DNA from: Aulostomus chinensis
Taxonomy: Eukaryota; Chordata; Actinopteri; Syngnathiformes; Aulostomidae
NCBI GenBank assembly: GCA_037954235.1
Contig: JBBMOA010000010.1
Span: 26,301,529-26,365,528 of the forward strand
Reading direction: 5' to 3'
DNA: 64,000 nucleotides
In this document: piece by piece, positions 24,393 through 38,035 of the stretch
Position numbering within the stretch: position 1 is the stretch's first letter
How the letters are laid out: each line of letters opens with the position of its first letter
Program-made: the position numbers and the translations under genes
The notes under the pieces: generated by a model
Told to the model about the DNA's origin: nothing
Database searches by the model: none
Seen by the model: the letters and a program-made list of their open reading frames with translations, nothing else

Positions 24393-26594
24393 AAACAGCA
24401 ATGCAATTCTCCAATTTCTGCGTCTGCATCCTTTATCTTCCCCTTTCAGCAAAACAAAAGCTTATTGTAAAGGGTTCTACATGTATTACCTTATTACTAA
24501 AAACAACAATCAAAAAAGCTGCAATTGAAAACTCTAATATCAAATAAATAGAACTTTTTATTAACAAAACAGATAAGACAGCTGAATCTCCGGCGGCTGC
24601 TCATCTCGCTGCTGCTTCCTCTACACTCACAACTCCTTCCTACCCACAAGATTTTACTTTAATGTGTTCGCAAAGAAATAGGATAGGAAAACTGCACTCT
24701 TTCTGCCGCGGATAGGAGTGTAAGGAAAGCTCGACTGAAATAATCCCAACAAAGTTTTGATAAAATGCTTTTATTTGACGAATGTTTATGATTATTTACT
24801 TGAATAAATGGGTTTATTCCTGTTCTCTGATGAAGTTGAGAAACGGTGTATACACAGTGTAGGTCTGAACACTGTAAAACATCACGAACACACACCACCG
24901 CCACGAGCCGGTTTATGAAATTACCAACCGTCCAACTCAGCTGGTATTTTTGTCCGTCGTGTACACGTTCTCGCGCAGGAAGGAGCTGCGATCACACACT
25001 GCTGCTTGTGAAGGCGGCCTGTTGCTTATTCAAAGAAACATGGAACACTTGAAGCAGATTTATCAGAATTACAGACTCACCCAAAATCTGTACAAGCTGC
25101 GGGTACCTCCACGTAATGCAACTTATTTCTGCTTAAAGGCTTTTTTTTTTTTTTTTTTTAATGGGGGGGGGGGGACGTCTCTAATTCTCCTTCCTTGCGT
25201 CAACCCCCGTGTCAGTGTCTGCTCGCAGAGAAGTCGGGGATGCAGCTCACATTATCCAGAACTACACTGATCAGCCCAGAGGACCTCTCTGTGTCGTTTG
25301 CTCACTCAACCATGTGCTGTACCAAATATCCGAGAGAGCAGGGATGTTATTCTCACACATATTAGATCTTCTATTTCATCAGAGGATTCACGCCCTCACG
25401 GTTAAGAGTCACTTTTTCGGGGCCAAGGGGAAACAATAATGACAGTTTAAAAATAACACTCAGGGGAAAAAAAAGAAAACCTAAGTCGGCAGCGGATATT
25501 AGTTGTAGACTTGAATAGTCATATCAAATTTAGTTTACAGTAAAATTGCAATAAAAAGAAGAGTGTCTTATCATTCCGGTCTGGTACTAATACCTAGGTC
25601 ACATGACACGGAGCAGCACTGAATTGTCAAAACTTCTGCCTCCTGATGTCATTATTTTGCTACTTTAATATTTCCAAGGACATATTGATCCACCAAGTTG
25701 GTACCAGTAAAGCTCACATTCACTGGGAGATAGAAAAATAAAGAAATGATCAAAACTTGTGGGTCTGAGTGCGAGATGAGCTTCCTTCAGCCTTCATCGC
25801 TGCCAGCGCACTCATCCTCTCTCACCTCTTGCAAGAGAAATGTGTCTGAGAAACTTGGGTGCGTTGATAAATGCTACCAAGTACAAATCTCTGCACTTTC
25901 TGTTTGTTTCTGAAGTGAGCCACCACACACATTGAAGCTGATAAAATCCAGTCAGTAGATGAATCCCAAGTAAAAGAAGCTCATCTAGAGAACCCTGGGA
26001 CTCACAGCACTAAAACTAAATACCTGTTGATCAATGTGGAGGAGAAAAGACCCTTTCTCAAAGAGGGGACTGAATTTCCAATCGATGTGTTTAATTGTCA
26101 AGTCGTGACTAATCCAGTGCTTGAATGAAAAGGCTTGTCCTGCTATGAAGAGCACCGGTTATCAAAAAGATGTGTTTTTGTCTGCTTTGCTAAGAGGATT
26201 GACCTGTGAGGATGGGCTCAGCTCTGAATCGTTTTTTTTTTGTTTTTTGTTTGTTTTGCTCACATTGAGAGATATTGTGTTGAGGGCCTGTTATGATGGC
26301 TGCCACCTTGAGGGGAGTTGACCTGTGCCCCCCTTCAGCCCATCTTCTTTCTGATGTGTCCTCTGCGGTGTAATGGCCGGCCATTCACCCAGTCTGGAGG
26401 TTAGAGCTTTTCTGAGTCCACCACAGCATCTCAGTGGCGGGAGAGAAGCAGCTCCTCCATCGGAGCCTGATGAAATAACTGTAGAGAGAGCTGCAGCATG
26501 GAGGTGACAGAAACCTCCGCACTGAATCAAAAGTGCTTTCTAGCAGCGAGCGCCAACAACCGATAACACCTCATGATAAATATCAATAAATAAA
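24393..26594. other. Non-coding stretch with poly-T/poly-G composite
   Basis: The notable point is a poly-T run (about 25141-25159) followed almost at once by a 12-base G run (25163-25174). No exon or transposon was recognised. Confidence 0.55.
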
Positions 26595-26790
26595 GAAAGT
26601 AATGAACTTTATTTGTGCTGCACCTCTCATACCAAAGTTGCAGCTCAAAGTGTTTCATAACATTAAGAGAAGACATCAAAACCACGTGAAGAGAAAATTA
26701 AAATCATTTTAAAAGAGAATATTAAAAACCGAATGAGACCAAAACACACATGATTAAATGGAAATTTAATAAAATTAGAATAGAACGCAC
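26595..26790. repeat. Probable SINE-like repeat, related to 12690-12910
   Basis: Begins 'aatgaactttatttgtgctg' and continues 'cacctctcatacc', 'gcagctcaaagtgtttcat' and an A-rich, AAAACC-containing body. The usual text of this common fish repeat is 'tttatttgtatagcactttt ... gcagctcaaagtgcttta'. The copy is old. Confidence 0.55.
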
Positions 26791-27089
26791 TAAAAGAAGT
26801 GCAGCAGAGAGCAAATCAAGGCTAAAGATTTACTCAATTAGATTCTCTTGTTGTGGTGGACGCACAAATTCCCTGGTTCATCCACTGGTTCATCCGTAAC
26901 ACACAGGTGGCCCCTCATATTTGGTTGTTTTCCTTTAGAGAAAGCTTTATTTTTATTCTTTGACTGCAGCTTCTTGAATTGAAGATTTTGCGAGATTTGC
27001 CAAAATAACCCCGGGTGAAGCAAACATTGTGGTTTTGGGGCAAAGTTGTAGAAAGCAGGCCGGCGAACTCAACTCTCCTGCTGCAGAGT
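26791..27089. other. Non-coding stretch, nothing recognised
   Basis: No repeat or gene is evident. Three overlapping minus-strand frames (26838-27156) are alternative readings of the same bases and carry no motif. Confidence 0.5.
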
Positions 27090-27380
27090 TCAGTTTTGCA
27101 GACAAACATTGTTGACTTTTTTGTATTCTTGAGTTCTGGTTTTTGTGTGGTTTCATGTCGTTCTTATATTTTCCCCTGGTGTCTTTTTCTTCTACCTTCT
27201 TTTGTTTTTATTTTGAAAACCTCTTCCCTCTTCTGTCTTTCTTCCTGCCACCCCCCCCCCCCCCGCACACCTGTGTCTCCTCTGTTAATCAGTCACAGCT
27301 TTGCTCCCAATCTTTGCTGCCCTCCCATTCCCTGACCCGTTTCTTGTTGTGTCATTGGGTGAGTTGTTTAGGGCTTTAAA
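27090..27380 (+). repeat. Possible T/C-rich interspersed repeat fragment with poly-C run
   Basis: Pyrimidine-rich text with 'gcacacctgtgtctcctctg', 'ttaatcagtcaca' and 'tgctgccctcccattccctg' resembles a family of fish repeats whose reverse-complement member may lie at 51430-51940. A 14-base C run occupies 27251-27264. No termini were identified. Confidence 0.35.
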
Positions 27381-28599
27381 AAAAAAAAAAAAAAAGTTTT
27401 TAAGAAAAAAAAAATGAAACGGTGCCATTACCTTTAAATACAGTGTTGTAAGGCTGTGGTCATTAGAAAGGCGTCGCTGCTACAGCTTCAATACTTTGCA
27501 TTACGAATACAAATGTTGTTTTTTCCCCCCCAGGCTTCTGTATTTCTATATTTCTATCTAGCCTGAGAGTTCAAGACAGCCATATTGCTCGACACCACCG
27601 TGTGGAATCAGTCTCTCCCTGTGTTTTTGGAGCGCTGTTTGCAAATGCATTCACGTCGACTGAATGAAGTATTATCCCCTTACACAGCAGGATGAAGCAA
27701 CACTTGGGGACATCACTAGAATAGCCAGGTCTCTCCATGTTTCTGTTTCTTTTCAGCAGTGTTGCACTCCACCATTTCTCTAATGTATTTGAACTGTTCT
27801 CTCAGAGGTGCCATCCTGGAAAGAACAAAAGCCTTATAGAAAGACCTCCAGATGGAAGACGGCAAATGCAGTATATTTGCAGTAATAGTCCTATGATGCA
27901 TTACGTTGCGTGTGTTCAGTCTATTTAAACAAATGTGGTGGTAAAAGCCGTGTGAAACCCAAAGGGATGTTTTTGAGATCATTTGCTGTCGCTGACTATC
28001 AGTCCTTTTTTCATTCTGTAATTTTCAGTATCAAAAAGCAGCACCACCATAAATCTTGATTGAAAACCAGAGAGAGTTAGAAACTGGTGAGTGAATTGAA
28101 GATACGGCCTTAAAATAAGGTTGCTGCATTTTTTGCCTATTAATCATGATAGCCGACACAGTAAATGTCAGTTTCATCAAATCCACTCTGAAGCACTTTA
28201 TGAATGCATTTTTTTAACCTGATGATGCATTCATTGCATAAACTATAACATTTTTTTTATGATTTTCAATAGTTTTTCCACTGCAAATGCAAAAGAAAGA
28301 GGAAATTACACCCGAGTTGAATTTAACAAAACAGTATTCAACAAAATCAGAGGAGAACGGCTGGTTGTGCTGAAGGTCCGATTTGAGAGGAAAATATTTT
28401 GACGGTGCAAGTTGAATATCTTAAATGATGCGATGATCTTTAACCCGAGTTAAATGTTGTAGAACACCAAACCGCTGATGTATAAAGTGGCTTTGATGAT
28501 GCTCCATGTATGATTGAGGTTTTTTTTGTTTTTAATCCCCAGTCGGTGCTGTACTTTGTAGACGCCGGTCCATGAGCCCGTGTCTCACAGCCGGGGGAG
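27381..28599. other. Non-coding stretch, nothing recognised
   Basis: Contains A and T runs near 27379-27395 and 28250. No supported feature. Confidence 0.5.
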
Positions 28600-28690
28600 A
28601 CCAATGTTATCAGCCTGATTTGGAAAACAATTAGCTACAAGCCATTAAGCTCACTAATCAACATGTTCTATCAGGTTTGTTTATCCTTAG
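28600..28690. promoter_or_regulatory. Short candidate conserved element
   Basis: The phrase 'gatttggaaaacaattagct' followed by 'acaagccattaagctcact' and 'aatcaacatgttctatcagg' is repeat-free and homeodomain-word rich, the texture of vertebrate conserved non-coding DNA. Not testable here. Confidence 0.22.
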
Positions 28691-29269
28691 CAACACTAAA
28701 GCGTGTGGGACCAGACTCTAGTGAGCTGTCTCGACCAAGTAACAGCGCCTGGTGATTTTTACTCATTATTTACGCAAAATATGCAAGTTATATTAATGTT
28801 TGGATGGATTCAGATGAGCTTTTAGCCTCGCTCCTTCCTTCATGCCAAGCTAACTTCCCAGTGTGGCTTCTTGGCTATTTATTTAGTACTGGAGGGGTAC
28901 TGGTCATGTGACCTACCTCTGGGCAAGAAAACGAGCAGCTGTTTGTTCCAGTCAGTGCTTTATTTACTCTCAGCATCTGTTCAATGAAGTAAGAAGCACA
29001 GAGATGCGTCGGTGTTAATTTCGGTATGTTGTGTAGTTTCGGCATAGGTGCATTTCGCAGCATCCAAAACGCTGCATTCACATTCTCTTTTTGTAATCGT
29101 CCTTTCACTACTTGTGTTTAGTTGCTGACACGTTGCTGAGGAAGAAAAAGAAGGGATAATCATTCCAGGGTCTACAATTGAGGCAGAAGTTTTTTGCCTC
29201 CTCTCAAGGTGAATCATAAAAACATTCTCTGTTTCTAGCGGTTCTGACAGGTCGGCGCCGGCTGCCTCG
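28691..29269. other. Non-coding stretch, nothing recognised
   Basis: Overlapping minus-strand frames at 28875-29217 have no motif and no splice support. Confidence 0.5.
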
Positions 29270-29490
29270 GGGGCATCGTGCTCTTGAGTTCTCAGCTTGA
29301 TGATAGAGCCATCTTAATTACTCTCAGATCTACAGCACTATAATCTGACATTGTCAGGCTGATCAAGACGGTGCAAAGCAAACGCTACGAGTCATTCACC
29401 CAAACCAGAAGCCTATTGATTACTTTTCATACTTGAGTCATTGCACTGCAGAGGGACATGGGAGGCAATAGATCTAATGGAAGTGGGAAC
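29270..29490. promoter_or_regulatory. Candidate conserved non-coding element
   Basis: Complex, repeat-free sequence with balanced composition, including 'gccatcttaattactctcag', 'ctgacattgtcaggctgatc' and 'gcctattgattacttttcat'. CTGACA/TGTCAG forms an inverted repeat at about 29346-29358. Functional role is inferred from texture only. Confidence 0.22.
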
Positions 29491-30287
29491 TCAAAGTCAC
29501 ATTGTTTACATCTAAGTTGACAGGTAAATGTATTTGAAAGGAAATATGGGCTTGATCCAGTAGCAGCTTGTCTGAGGCAAAGAAAGAAAACAGCCGTGCA
29601 CAGAGGAGTTACTGTGCACGCTAAGTATTTTCACCATCTATCTGCCCCCCCCCCCCCAAAAAAAGAACATAAAAACTCATAAAATGTTGCCTAAAATAGC
29701 GAATAAACACACCATTTGTGTGTCGATTTGAATCAGTCCTGACACTTTGTTGGTCTGGAATCTATCAACTTACAGGCGCGTCTTTCAAAATACTTCCTGT
29801 ATTAATGCTATGAAATGCGAACTATCGAGTTCTGTTGGAAAGTGTTGGAATTATTGGAGGCGTATTTACAGCCCTGATTGAAGAGTTTGGCTACTCCAGG
29901 TGCTACATCAACTGATCTACTCCAGTGTTTGAAAAGATCGCTTGTACACAAGGGCTGCACAACCAAAAAGTCGCTGTTCATTTTTTAGTCTTTATAATAA
30001 TATATGTGGGACTGATACTCACAACTAACAGACTAATTGATTTTGTCCTGTGAGTACAAAACCCACCTACTGAGTCAAATCGAATACATATCGGGATTCT
30101 AAATGGTTACATTCCTGTCTGATAAAAAAATTAATTAAAACTTAATGAACTGACTTACTGCAGTCGTAAGAGTGAAATGACATCCTCCCCTCTGCAGGCC
30201 CTAAAATCAATATCTAGGTCATACAGTACAGTCATATCACATCCATACAGGGTTAGTAGTACAGTTGTTAAACAATCTATATCTGTG

Positions 30288-30289
<2 letters not shown>
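29491..30289. other. Non-coding stretch with a poly-C run
   Basis: A 13-base C run is followed by A-rich sequence at 29645-29664. Nothing else was recognised. Confidence 0.55.

Positions 30290-30339
<50 letters not shown>
30290..30339. repeat. (GT)n microsatellite
   Basis: Uninterrupted run of 25 GT units, followed by acgtatacat. Confidence 0.97.
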
Positions 30340-30342
<3 letters not shown>

Positions 30343-32489
30343 TATACATATTTTAGTCGCAGTAAGCCACAGCTGATGTCATGGGTGTGTGTCGTTTTGG
30401 GGGGTGCGGTGCTTGTAGAAGCAGGCAGTTCTAATAGCGGCTCTCGCGCACCCTCTGGTCTCATGATCGCTGCAGCACTGTAACAGCTAATAGCAGACAT
30501 TTAATGGACTCACATAACATAGATTTGTCATTGCTTCCGTTGTGCTGCACCTTGTATTTTTCACTGAGTTTCATCACTTCTTCTTTCTGTGCTGAAATTG
30601 TCACGTTTTTTTTGTTGTTGTTGTTGAATTCTTGAGCTACGATGGAGTCCGGTATTTATTAATTTTTTTTTTTAAACATTATGTGGCTAATTTTTAAATT
30701 AATTTCTTTTTCTTTTCTTTCTTTTTTAACAGCAACCTTTAACTTTGTTATTCAAACTTTCATGACAGTAAACAACGGCTCTACTGGTAAAACTATAGAT
30801 GGATCTCAGTGGCAGAACGCCATTAATGTGTCAAGATAAGCCGATTGCGCTTGTCAGATTTGAACTCAGATTTGAAGTTAATTCTATCCTTTGTTCATTG
30901 ATCCACCCGTGTGCCAGTTTCTGGAAAGAAATGGGAAAGCTTTTCTATTTGCATTCAGTGTGTAAATATAATCAGAGATGGTGTTCGCATCTGTGCTAAG
31001 TTTTAATGGTTAATTGTGACACAGCTGACACTTTCCAGTTGATTCTGTTTTGATAGTGCGAGCTGTTGTGATGAAGCCTGATAAAATCCAATCATTACAT
31101 GTTTGACACATTTACACATAAACAGTGAGACGTTATAAATACCTTCCATCATGTTTGGGACTGATCAGCATCAAACGACTCATCCTGGTTGTGCTACAAG
31201 CTCTCTCTCCTACCGTCACGTTTAAAACACCTTGAAGTTGCAGTAATTGTCACTTTGAAGAAGTACTGTAGTATTCTCGATGAAGGGACCCCACCTCATA
31301 CTTGTACCTTTTTTTTTGGACAGTGCTGTAGTACTTAAGTATGCAAGCAAACTGAGGAATCATCAAGTCAATTCCTCCTCTGAAAGTTGATTAAGTTCTC
31401 AGTGCGCTTAAACAAGTCTTATGTTGGGATGAGAAGAGTCACTGGAACGTGTTCTGTAAACGTGCGAGTCACAGCTCCAAGGGAGAAACCGAGTTTCTGT
31501 GTTTTCTTGCTTGACGTTACGAGCATGAATGATGCAGTGGACTAGGAACTAGTTAAATTGACTCGGCAACACAGAGCTCAACTTTTGTTGAGCGGAAGCT
31601 GAACTTTGCACCTTCTCTCATGCTGTTTATTGACCATATAGATTTTTTTCTTGTAAGCTTTAATGTCAGTCTCATAAAAAAGATCAGTGTCTTGTGAGAG
31701 CTGCCAGTGGTTCATTGACTGGAAACACAGTAGCTGCGTGCGTTGTGTGGTGCTGCTGTTTCCTGGTGTGAAATCAGAGGGAATGCTAATTTGTGCAGTT
31801 GCATAATGCAAAACTCTTCTTTCCTTCAGTGTTCATGAGCAGGATTGTTATTTGTGGGATGTAAACAGGCTCATTGCTGAGATCATCACTGTTTGCTGCC
31901 ATTTTCTTACGTTAAGCATTTGCGATATTGTTGCTGGTACGTTCTACTAATTAAACTGCAAATAATTGAAACTCAAGTAAAGAAAGGAGACAAATACGAC
32001 ACAACCTAAAACATGTTTTTAATTTATTTTAAAAAGTTGTCTGCTTCTTTTTTCTTTTCTTTTTTTAAACCTGCAGATAGAAAGTGTGCAATATGTCAAT
32101 GTGTAACTTGAACAGGATTTCTGCAGTTTATTTTGCCGGCTGTATAACAGCAACAAAACCTTCGCATTGGTGAGGAGGGCGCTGCTTTTTAAAGGCAAGC
32201 GAGAAGCTGGTGTCATGGCTCTGAGTGTTTACAGCCCCAGCCATCACTGATGGTGTTTGATAATCGCTTCTCTGTAATTCCAACCTATTTCCATGTTTGC
32301 CCTCTGTGCGTAGCGAGCCCGCAGCCATGACAGCAGCAGCAGTGAGCCACCACTCCCTTTAAAACACTGCAAACGGCACACTTGACGGTTCTGCTTTGTG
32401 CTGGGAGATGTCTCTTAAGCTTGAGCGTTTTGGCAAAGAAACACCACAGTAAAATGACAGATTTGTGGAACCCCCCCCCCCCCCCCCCA
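30340..32489. other. Non-coding stretch, no gene supported
   Basis: T-rich low-complexity sequence at about 30605-30735 and 32045-32070 and an 18-base C run at 32471-32488. No exon or named repeat was recognised. Confidence 0.5.
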
Positions 32490-32960
32490 TGACTAGCTGC
32501 CAGCTACTGCACCAGCTAATGAAGATCCTTAATAAAATCCAATCTAATTGTTTTTATTGTGTGACTAATCAGCTGTAGATGTACTGCAGCTGATTGGACT
32601 CCTGTGCGTTTGTGCTTTTTCTGTTTGCTTCTACCCATAAGTTTTATCCTCTCACCCTACATACAAGCCGATTGTGGTTTTAAGAACATATATATATATT
32701 ATATATACAGACAAATGAAAAGTTTTGTTTTGTCCGTATAATGTAGCTCTGCACAGGAAACCTCTGAGGGAGACAGCCCATGTCTCGTCTAAAAACAGAT
32801 ATCAATAAATGTAAACAGCTCCGGCCCAGGGATGTCATTAAAAAGAATAGCTTGTCTAGACCTCATAAAACGAAAAACATATTGTTATTTCGGAGCAGCA
32901 GGAGTTATTGCCTATGAGCACTAAGATGACATCCATCAATTTAGGGTTTTATTGGGAAAT
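32490..32960. promoter_or_regulatory. Candidate conserved non-coding block
   Basis: Mostly repeat-free, with homeodomain-like CAGCTAATGAAG (near 32513), CCAATCTAATTG (near 32539), GACTAATCAGCTG (near 32563) and 'cagatatcaataaatgtaaa' near 32797 (GATA- and forkhead-like words). A small (TA)n patch near 32689-32706 interrupts it. Inference from texture only. Confidence 0.25.
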
Positions 32961-33048
32961 GTAGATAGGCTGCTTGGGAGATGTAAATGATTTACTTAGC
33001 ATAAAGCTGTGCTTGAACAGGCAGGGAGATAGTGTAGTTAGTGAGGGC

Positions 33049-33051
<3 letters not shown>

Positions 33052-33120
<69 letters not shown>
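33052..33120. repeat. (GT)n microsatellite
   Basis: Uninterrupted run of about 34 GT units, the longest pure dinucleotide GT run in the window. Confidence 0.98.
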
Positions 33121-33121
<1 letters not shown>

Positions 33122-36100
33122 CAAAGGCGGCATTGAAGCAAAAGCTGATTTCCTCAAGCCTGAGTGAATTGCGATCTGTGCATGAATAAATAGGCTGGAC
33201 CTGGAGAACGTGGATTATTCTGGTTCAAATATCAGTTGACTTAAGGGTTGTCAAATGGCGTGCATGAGTAATAGGATTGTTGTACATGATTTCATTTCCT
33301 CACTAAGACGATATGACATTTGTTGGGTGTAACGTTTGCACTGATTGTTTCTCACTACGAGCACCAACTGCTCTTTTATTCCCGCTGCCTTTTTTTTTTT
33401 TTTTTTTTTTTTTAATGGCACATTCAGGCGAAATTAAATGAATCTCTTCCCCTTTTTGAAGATTCTTTTCATTGAATTTCTAAGAATAGAAAACAGACAA
33501 CAGAGCAAAGACAAATTACCAGGAGTGCCATTACCGTGCAGCATCCGCCGTGACGGCAAACCTGGACAAGTTAACACGGGAGACGGATTCGTCACACAGA
33601 AGTTTGTGAAATCCCACGCCACCTTCCATGAAATACTGCAGCTTCAAACTTGCGTGAATTTGCATGGAGTTGTGTATCACTCTGACATGTTGGCCCCATC
33701 TTTCAGTGTATCTCAAATCTACATTTATTCAAATGTCTTGGGTGCAGTGAAGGTTAACACTGCATAATCCATCAAAATATTTCATTTGAAGAGAGGGTTC
33801 TGGGATTATTTGAATAATCAGTAAAGCAGTTTTTCTTGTGGTGAAGCGGCTCAGATATTAAAGGGGAAGCTGCTGAAAGTTTCAATAAAGAGATAAAGCA
33901 AACCTGGAGATGGTGGCCTCTTCGCGTGACCTCCACTGATGCTGACCCTGTCGACAACACAGTAGAGTTGGTTTAGCTTCTGCCGGGAGCGCTCATCACA
34001 ACAATGAGTTACATATTTTGAAATGTAGCTAATTGAGTTTGTGTGTGATCGTCATTAATCCGTGAATGAATGCTGCCATGTCTTTGGTTTTGTACATTTC
34101 ATTTTACCTCTGTTTACTTTCTATATTTGGCTGTAAACAATGATTTGTTTTCTGTTCTTTCTGCTCACCACAAATGACGGAGAAAATAACAAACAAAATC
34201 ATTCCATTCATCAGAAAGTTTCTATTTCCCCCTGAACTGAACTGAGAAACTGTTTGCAACAAAACATCTTTCTAATCTTTCTTTGGCAATACATGTGCAG
34301 TCGCCAGGTTTTCATGTGTTCACTTGGAGCGTAACATTTATTTTGATGGAAGCTGGATGAAAAAAATGTGACATGTTTCAGATCTTATTGACTAAACTAA
34401 GACTGAGGTTAAAGTTAATCAAAACATTAAAACTTTATCAATCAGCTGCCTGGGGAAAAAAACAAACAAACATTTATGTTCACAGCAAAAATGGGCAGTT
34501 TGGATTTCTTCGACTCAAAACAGCAACATGATGGCATTTTTCTTTTATTTTCCATTTAAGTTTGACAAACAAAGAAAAGGGGATGATGAAAACTAACATG
34601 GCCATGTGACAAAGTACTAAAACTAAATTAAAGAATAGCCGCCAGAATTGATACTAATTCATCAACACCTTAATCCTGCTTCCAAGATTCAGATTCTATT
34701 CTGGCAGGTGGAGGTGCAGCGGGGAGTCATGGCCAGAGGCGAGTCTGCAGCCAGCAGTTCAACTTGCTGGCTGCAGGAAGGAGCCCCGGCTCTCTGTTGA
34801 TGCTGATCATGTGTTTGAAGGAAAATAACGGTAGACATTCTGTGGCTGAGCGTAAGAAGAGGTTGTGAGCATCTTTACAGTTCGTCCCTTTGCGGCCTCA
34901 AAGAGATGTAAGCGTCAACACACAGATGAAGCCCATTTCCTGACTTTTTACATGAGCTGCACATTACTTCCATATCCAGCATTCATATTGTAGCTGACAA
35001 TTATCTAAAAAGGTTGTGTGGATTCCTCCTCTCTGGGGGAAAATGAAAGGTGATGAATATTGAGGAGAAGAAAGATGTTTCAATGGTGACTTCTACATAC
35101 AAGGTTTGGGCTGCTTTCATTTATACAGATCTCAGATTTCTGCGTCATGGGTGAGCTGGGGTGGGGGGGTGGACGCCGTGTCCAATCTCGAGGTTGGACT
35201 GTGTGGTTAGGGACCGATGTGTAAAAATGAATCAAGCAGCATTTTGTTTCAGTTAAGGTCGAAACTCTACCCTTAATCATCACACTTCTGTGCTGCTTTT
35301 ATAGCTCAAAAGTAGAATATGGTGGATTAGATACTTCCTGGGTTGCTGTGACCCAGCAACAGCAGTACTGAGAACTCATCAACATCCCTGCAGGTACATG
35401 AAATCTACAATATGCAACCGAATGCAGAAGCTTTAATCAAATAATGAGCACCATTAGTCAATGAGACAGGTGGGCATTCAGAGCCGCTCTCTCAATAGTG
35501 TTTAACCACCGTCTACATTTCATAATACGCCGCCTCACAGGGTGAATGGGATTATTGATTGAGGCTTGTGGAACTTGTTGTCATCCACCACAGTTATGCA
35601 GAGTTCAGGGATATTCCCTGGTGACGGAAAAACTCTGACAACCACCCGGAACGTCCCGGATAGAGACGCAGCCTAGCAACACCAGGCAAGATAGTGACGA
35701 TGAAAGGCTGACGGACAACAACGAGATGCTCCTGGTTCCCTCGGACCATCAGCAGCCGGGTGTTGTGGCTTTCACGAATTCCACCAATAACCGCAATTTA
35801 TTTTGATTCCATCTGATTCAGACTCATCTCCCGATTCCAGAGCTTTTTTTTATTTTATTGTCGTCATTGTTACCACTATGTTTAGGGTTCACCACACAGC
35901 ACTTCTTCTTAAAGAAGCCAAAAAGATCCAAAAATGCAATTAATGTAGAAATCGTTACAACGTATGGATCGGTGATGTGCCATTGTCGGCACGCAGCCCG
36001 AACCGATATCCCACCTCTGTTACCAGCGCCGCCCAGGCCAGCATGTCTACCTGACCACCTGCACGATAGAAGTAACCACGAAATAATCACATGATGCCTC

Positions 36101-37794
36101 TAACACACAAGGGTCCATACAACATCTCTATCAGCTCCTGCAACTTCTGGCCAAGATTCCCTGGCTGTTCACCACTTCATCAGCCATGCAAATGGCTGCT
36201 CTTGAACGTTCCGATCCCCTACTGACATTTTCTTTTTCCTTCTTTTTTTTGTTTTTTTTTGTTTGCTGTGATGCCAAATTCTTGTTGTTGGAAAAAAAAT
36301 TCAAATATTTGAACACATCATGTGGCATACCAGCTTGGCCATCCCCATGTTGAGCAGTGGCATCTATGGTGTCGGGATGTGATGAATGGGGAGTTTTGGT
36401 GACCTTTTACTAACCTCATCATCAAGACCACCTGGGGAGGGATCAGGGCTTTTAATCAGCATCTTGATTTAAAAAAAAAAACAAAAACAACCCAGCACAC
36501 AGAATACATTATATCAAAGTATTACCTTCAGTGTAAAATGTCAGAAGTTTAAAGGGTTTTGTTTTTCCACCATAGTGCCGCTGTGTGTTTTCATTATAAC
36601 AACTTCACAAATACTCGCACAGCATATTCACACCAAACAAGTTGGACTCGAAAGAAGCTAAAGCTTTTGTGCTTTATTTTGGACAAGAACATCCAGCATT
36701 ATGTCATCAAATGAGTTTTATTTTCATACACACTCAGAAGAGGAGGAGACCTTAAAAATTGGTACGAATCATAATGGCCTGTATCCATGAACCGCACTTC
36801 ATTAGATAAGAACCAGAAGCTCTAATGAAACAACTGCAGTTTGATGTATTTACATCTCGTTTCTTGTAAAAACACAAAGGTGGGATGGGACTTGTTGCCA
36901 ATTACATACCGCCAATTACATAAGTTGTCGGGCTTGAAGCTTTTCCACGTGATCGATCACTTTAAATCTCTTTAAACTCAGAGGAGCCGCTGTCTTGAAA
37001 CGCTCATCATCCAGTTGATGTCTGCGGCCGGTCGAGGATGAACAACTTTCTATAAGCTCTAATTTTCCCTTTACATATTTGACGCAAAATTAGTATACGC
37101 CCCCAATCGCATGAGTCATCAACACGTTAAATTAGAAAATGACGAACCCCTAAAATACCATTTAGAAACTCTACAGAAGTCATTTTTGGACACTGTTGGT
37201 TTTCAGGTGAAGAGCGGTGATTTCATGAGGACTTCAAAGAAATATTTTGACATGTAGGGAGGAATTGCTTTTTAGTCGTCTTGCCAGGACCCCTCTCAAA
37301 ACTCTTTATGCAAACTCTTGACTTGTTTGTTGAATATGCAGCCACAGCCAGCAGCCAGTTGGCATAAAAAGTAGAAACGGGGGAAACGGCTAGTCTGGCT
37401 GTGTAACCGTAAAAAATACCACCCACCAGCACCTGCAAAACCCAGTAGTAAACACATTATCTCTGTGTTTATATGCACACAAAAAAAGTGAAGTGCGAAA
37501 TGAAAAGCAATGGTTCTTCCCTTGTTTCACTTCTTCTGAGTTAAGTCAATCTTCTCATCAGTGAGTGAATGAATGTCAGACGCCCAACTGTTCCTCTAAA
37601 TCGTCAGGAGGAGAAACGGAGCCTCCAGAAAACTTCAAGTAAGATCAGAGTACATCTTGAATTACAAACTCGTGGTTGTGTGAATTCCAGCTTGTAATAC
37701 TCATGCTGTGTGTAGCACTGACAGTGAATAAAAATACAAAATCGGCTCAAGGGGTTTTCTGAGATGCCACTGAATACAGCTGGAAAATTGTGTT
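33121..37794. other. Non-coding stretch, no gene supported
   Basis: Includes a poly-T run at 33391-33413 and A/T-rich low complexity near 36237-36263 and 36470-36490. Open frames up to 109 codons (33438-33767) overlap minus-strand frames and have no motif. No transposon was recognised with confidence. Confidence 0.5.
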
Positions 37795-38035
37795 TTTCTG
37801 AATGTTAGAATGTCACATTGACCTTTGACTTTTGGATTTCATTTAATGCTGTAAGACATTCGTGTAAAAAAAAAAAAATGTTTTCATGGCTTCAAGTCGT
37901 TCATGAGACAGCGCGCTCAGGTTATGTGAAGATGAACTTGACCCTCCACCACAAAGATTTGGTTGTTATGCCAAATTTGAAGAAATATATCATGTTAATG
38001 AGAACTGGATGGACGGACGAACACTTTGTATCCAT
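37795..38035 (+). repeat. Fragment of teleost repeat with 'gccaaatttgaagaaat' landmark
   Basis: The order 'cattgacctttgacttttgg', 'ggcttcaagtcgttcatgag', 'acagcgcgctcaggtt', 'tatgccaaatttgaagaaat' and 'gagaactggatggacggacg' follows a very common fish repeat in which a 'cgttcttgagatatcgcgtt'-type phrase is followed by GGACGGAC repeats. A poly-A run (37866-37878) interrupts it. The 93-codon open frame here is repeat-derived. Confidence 0.6.
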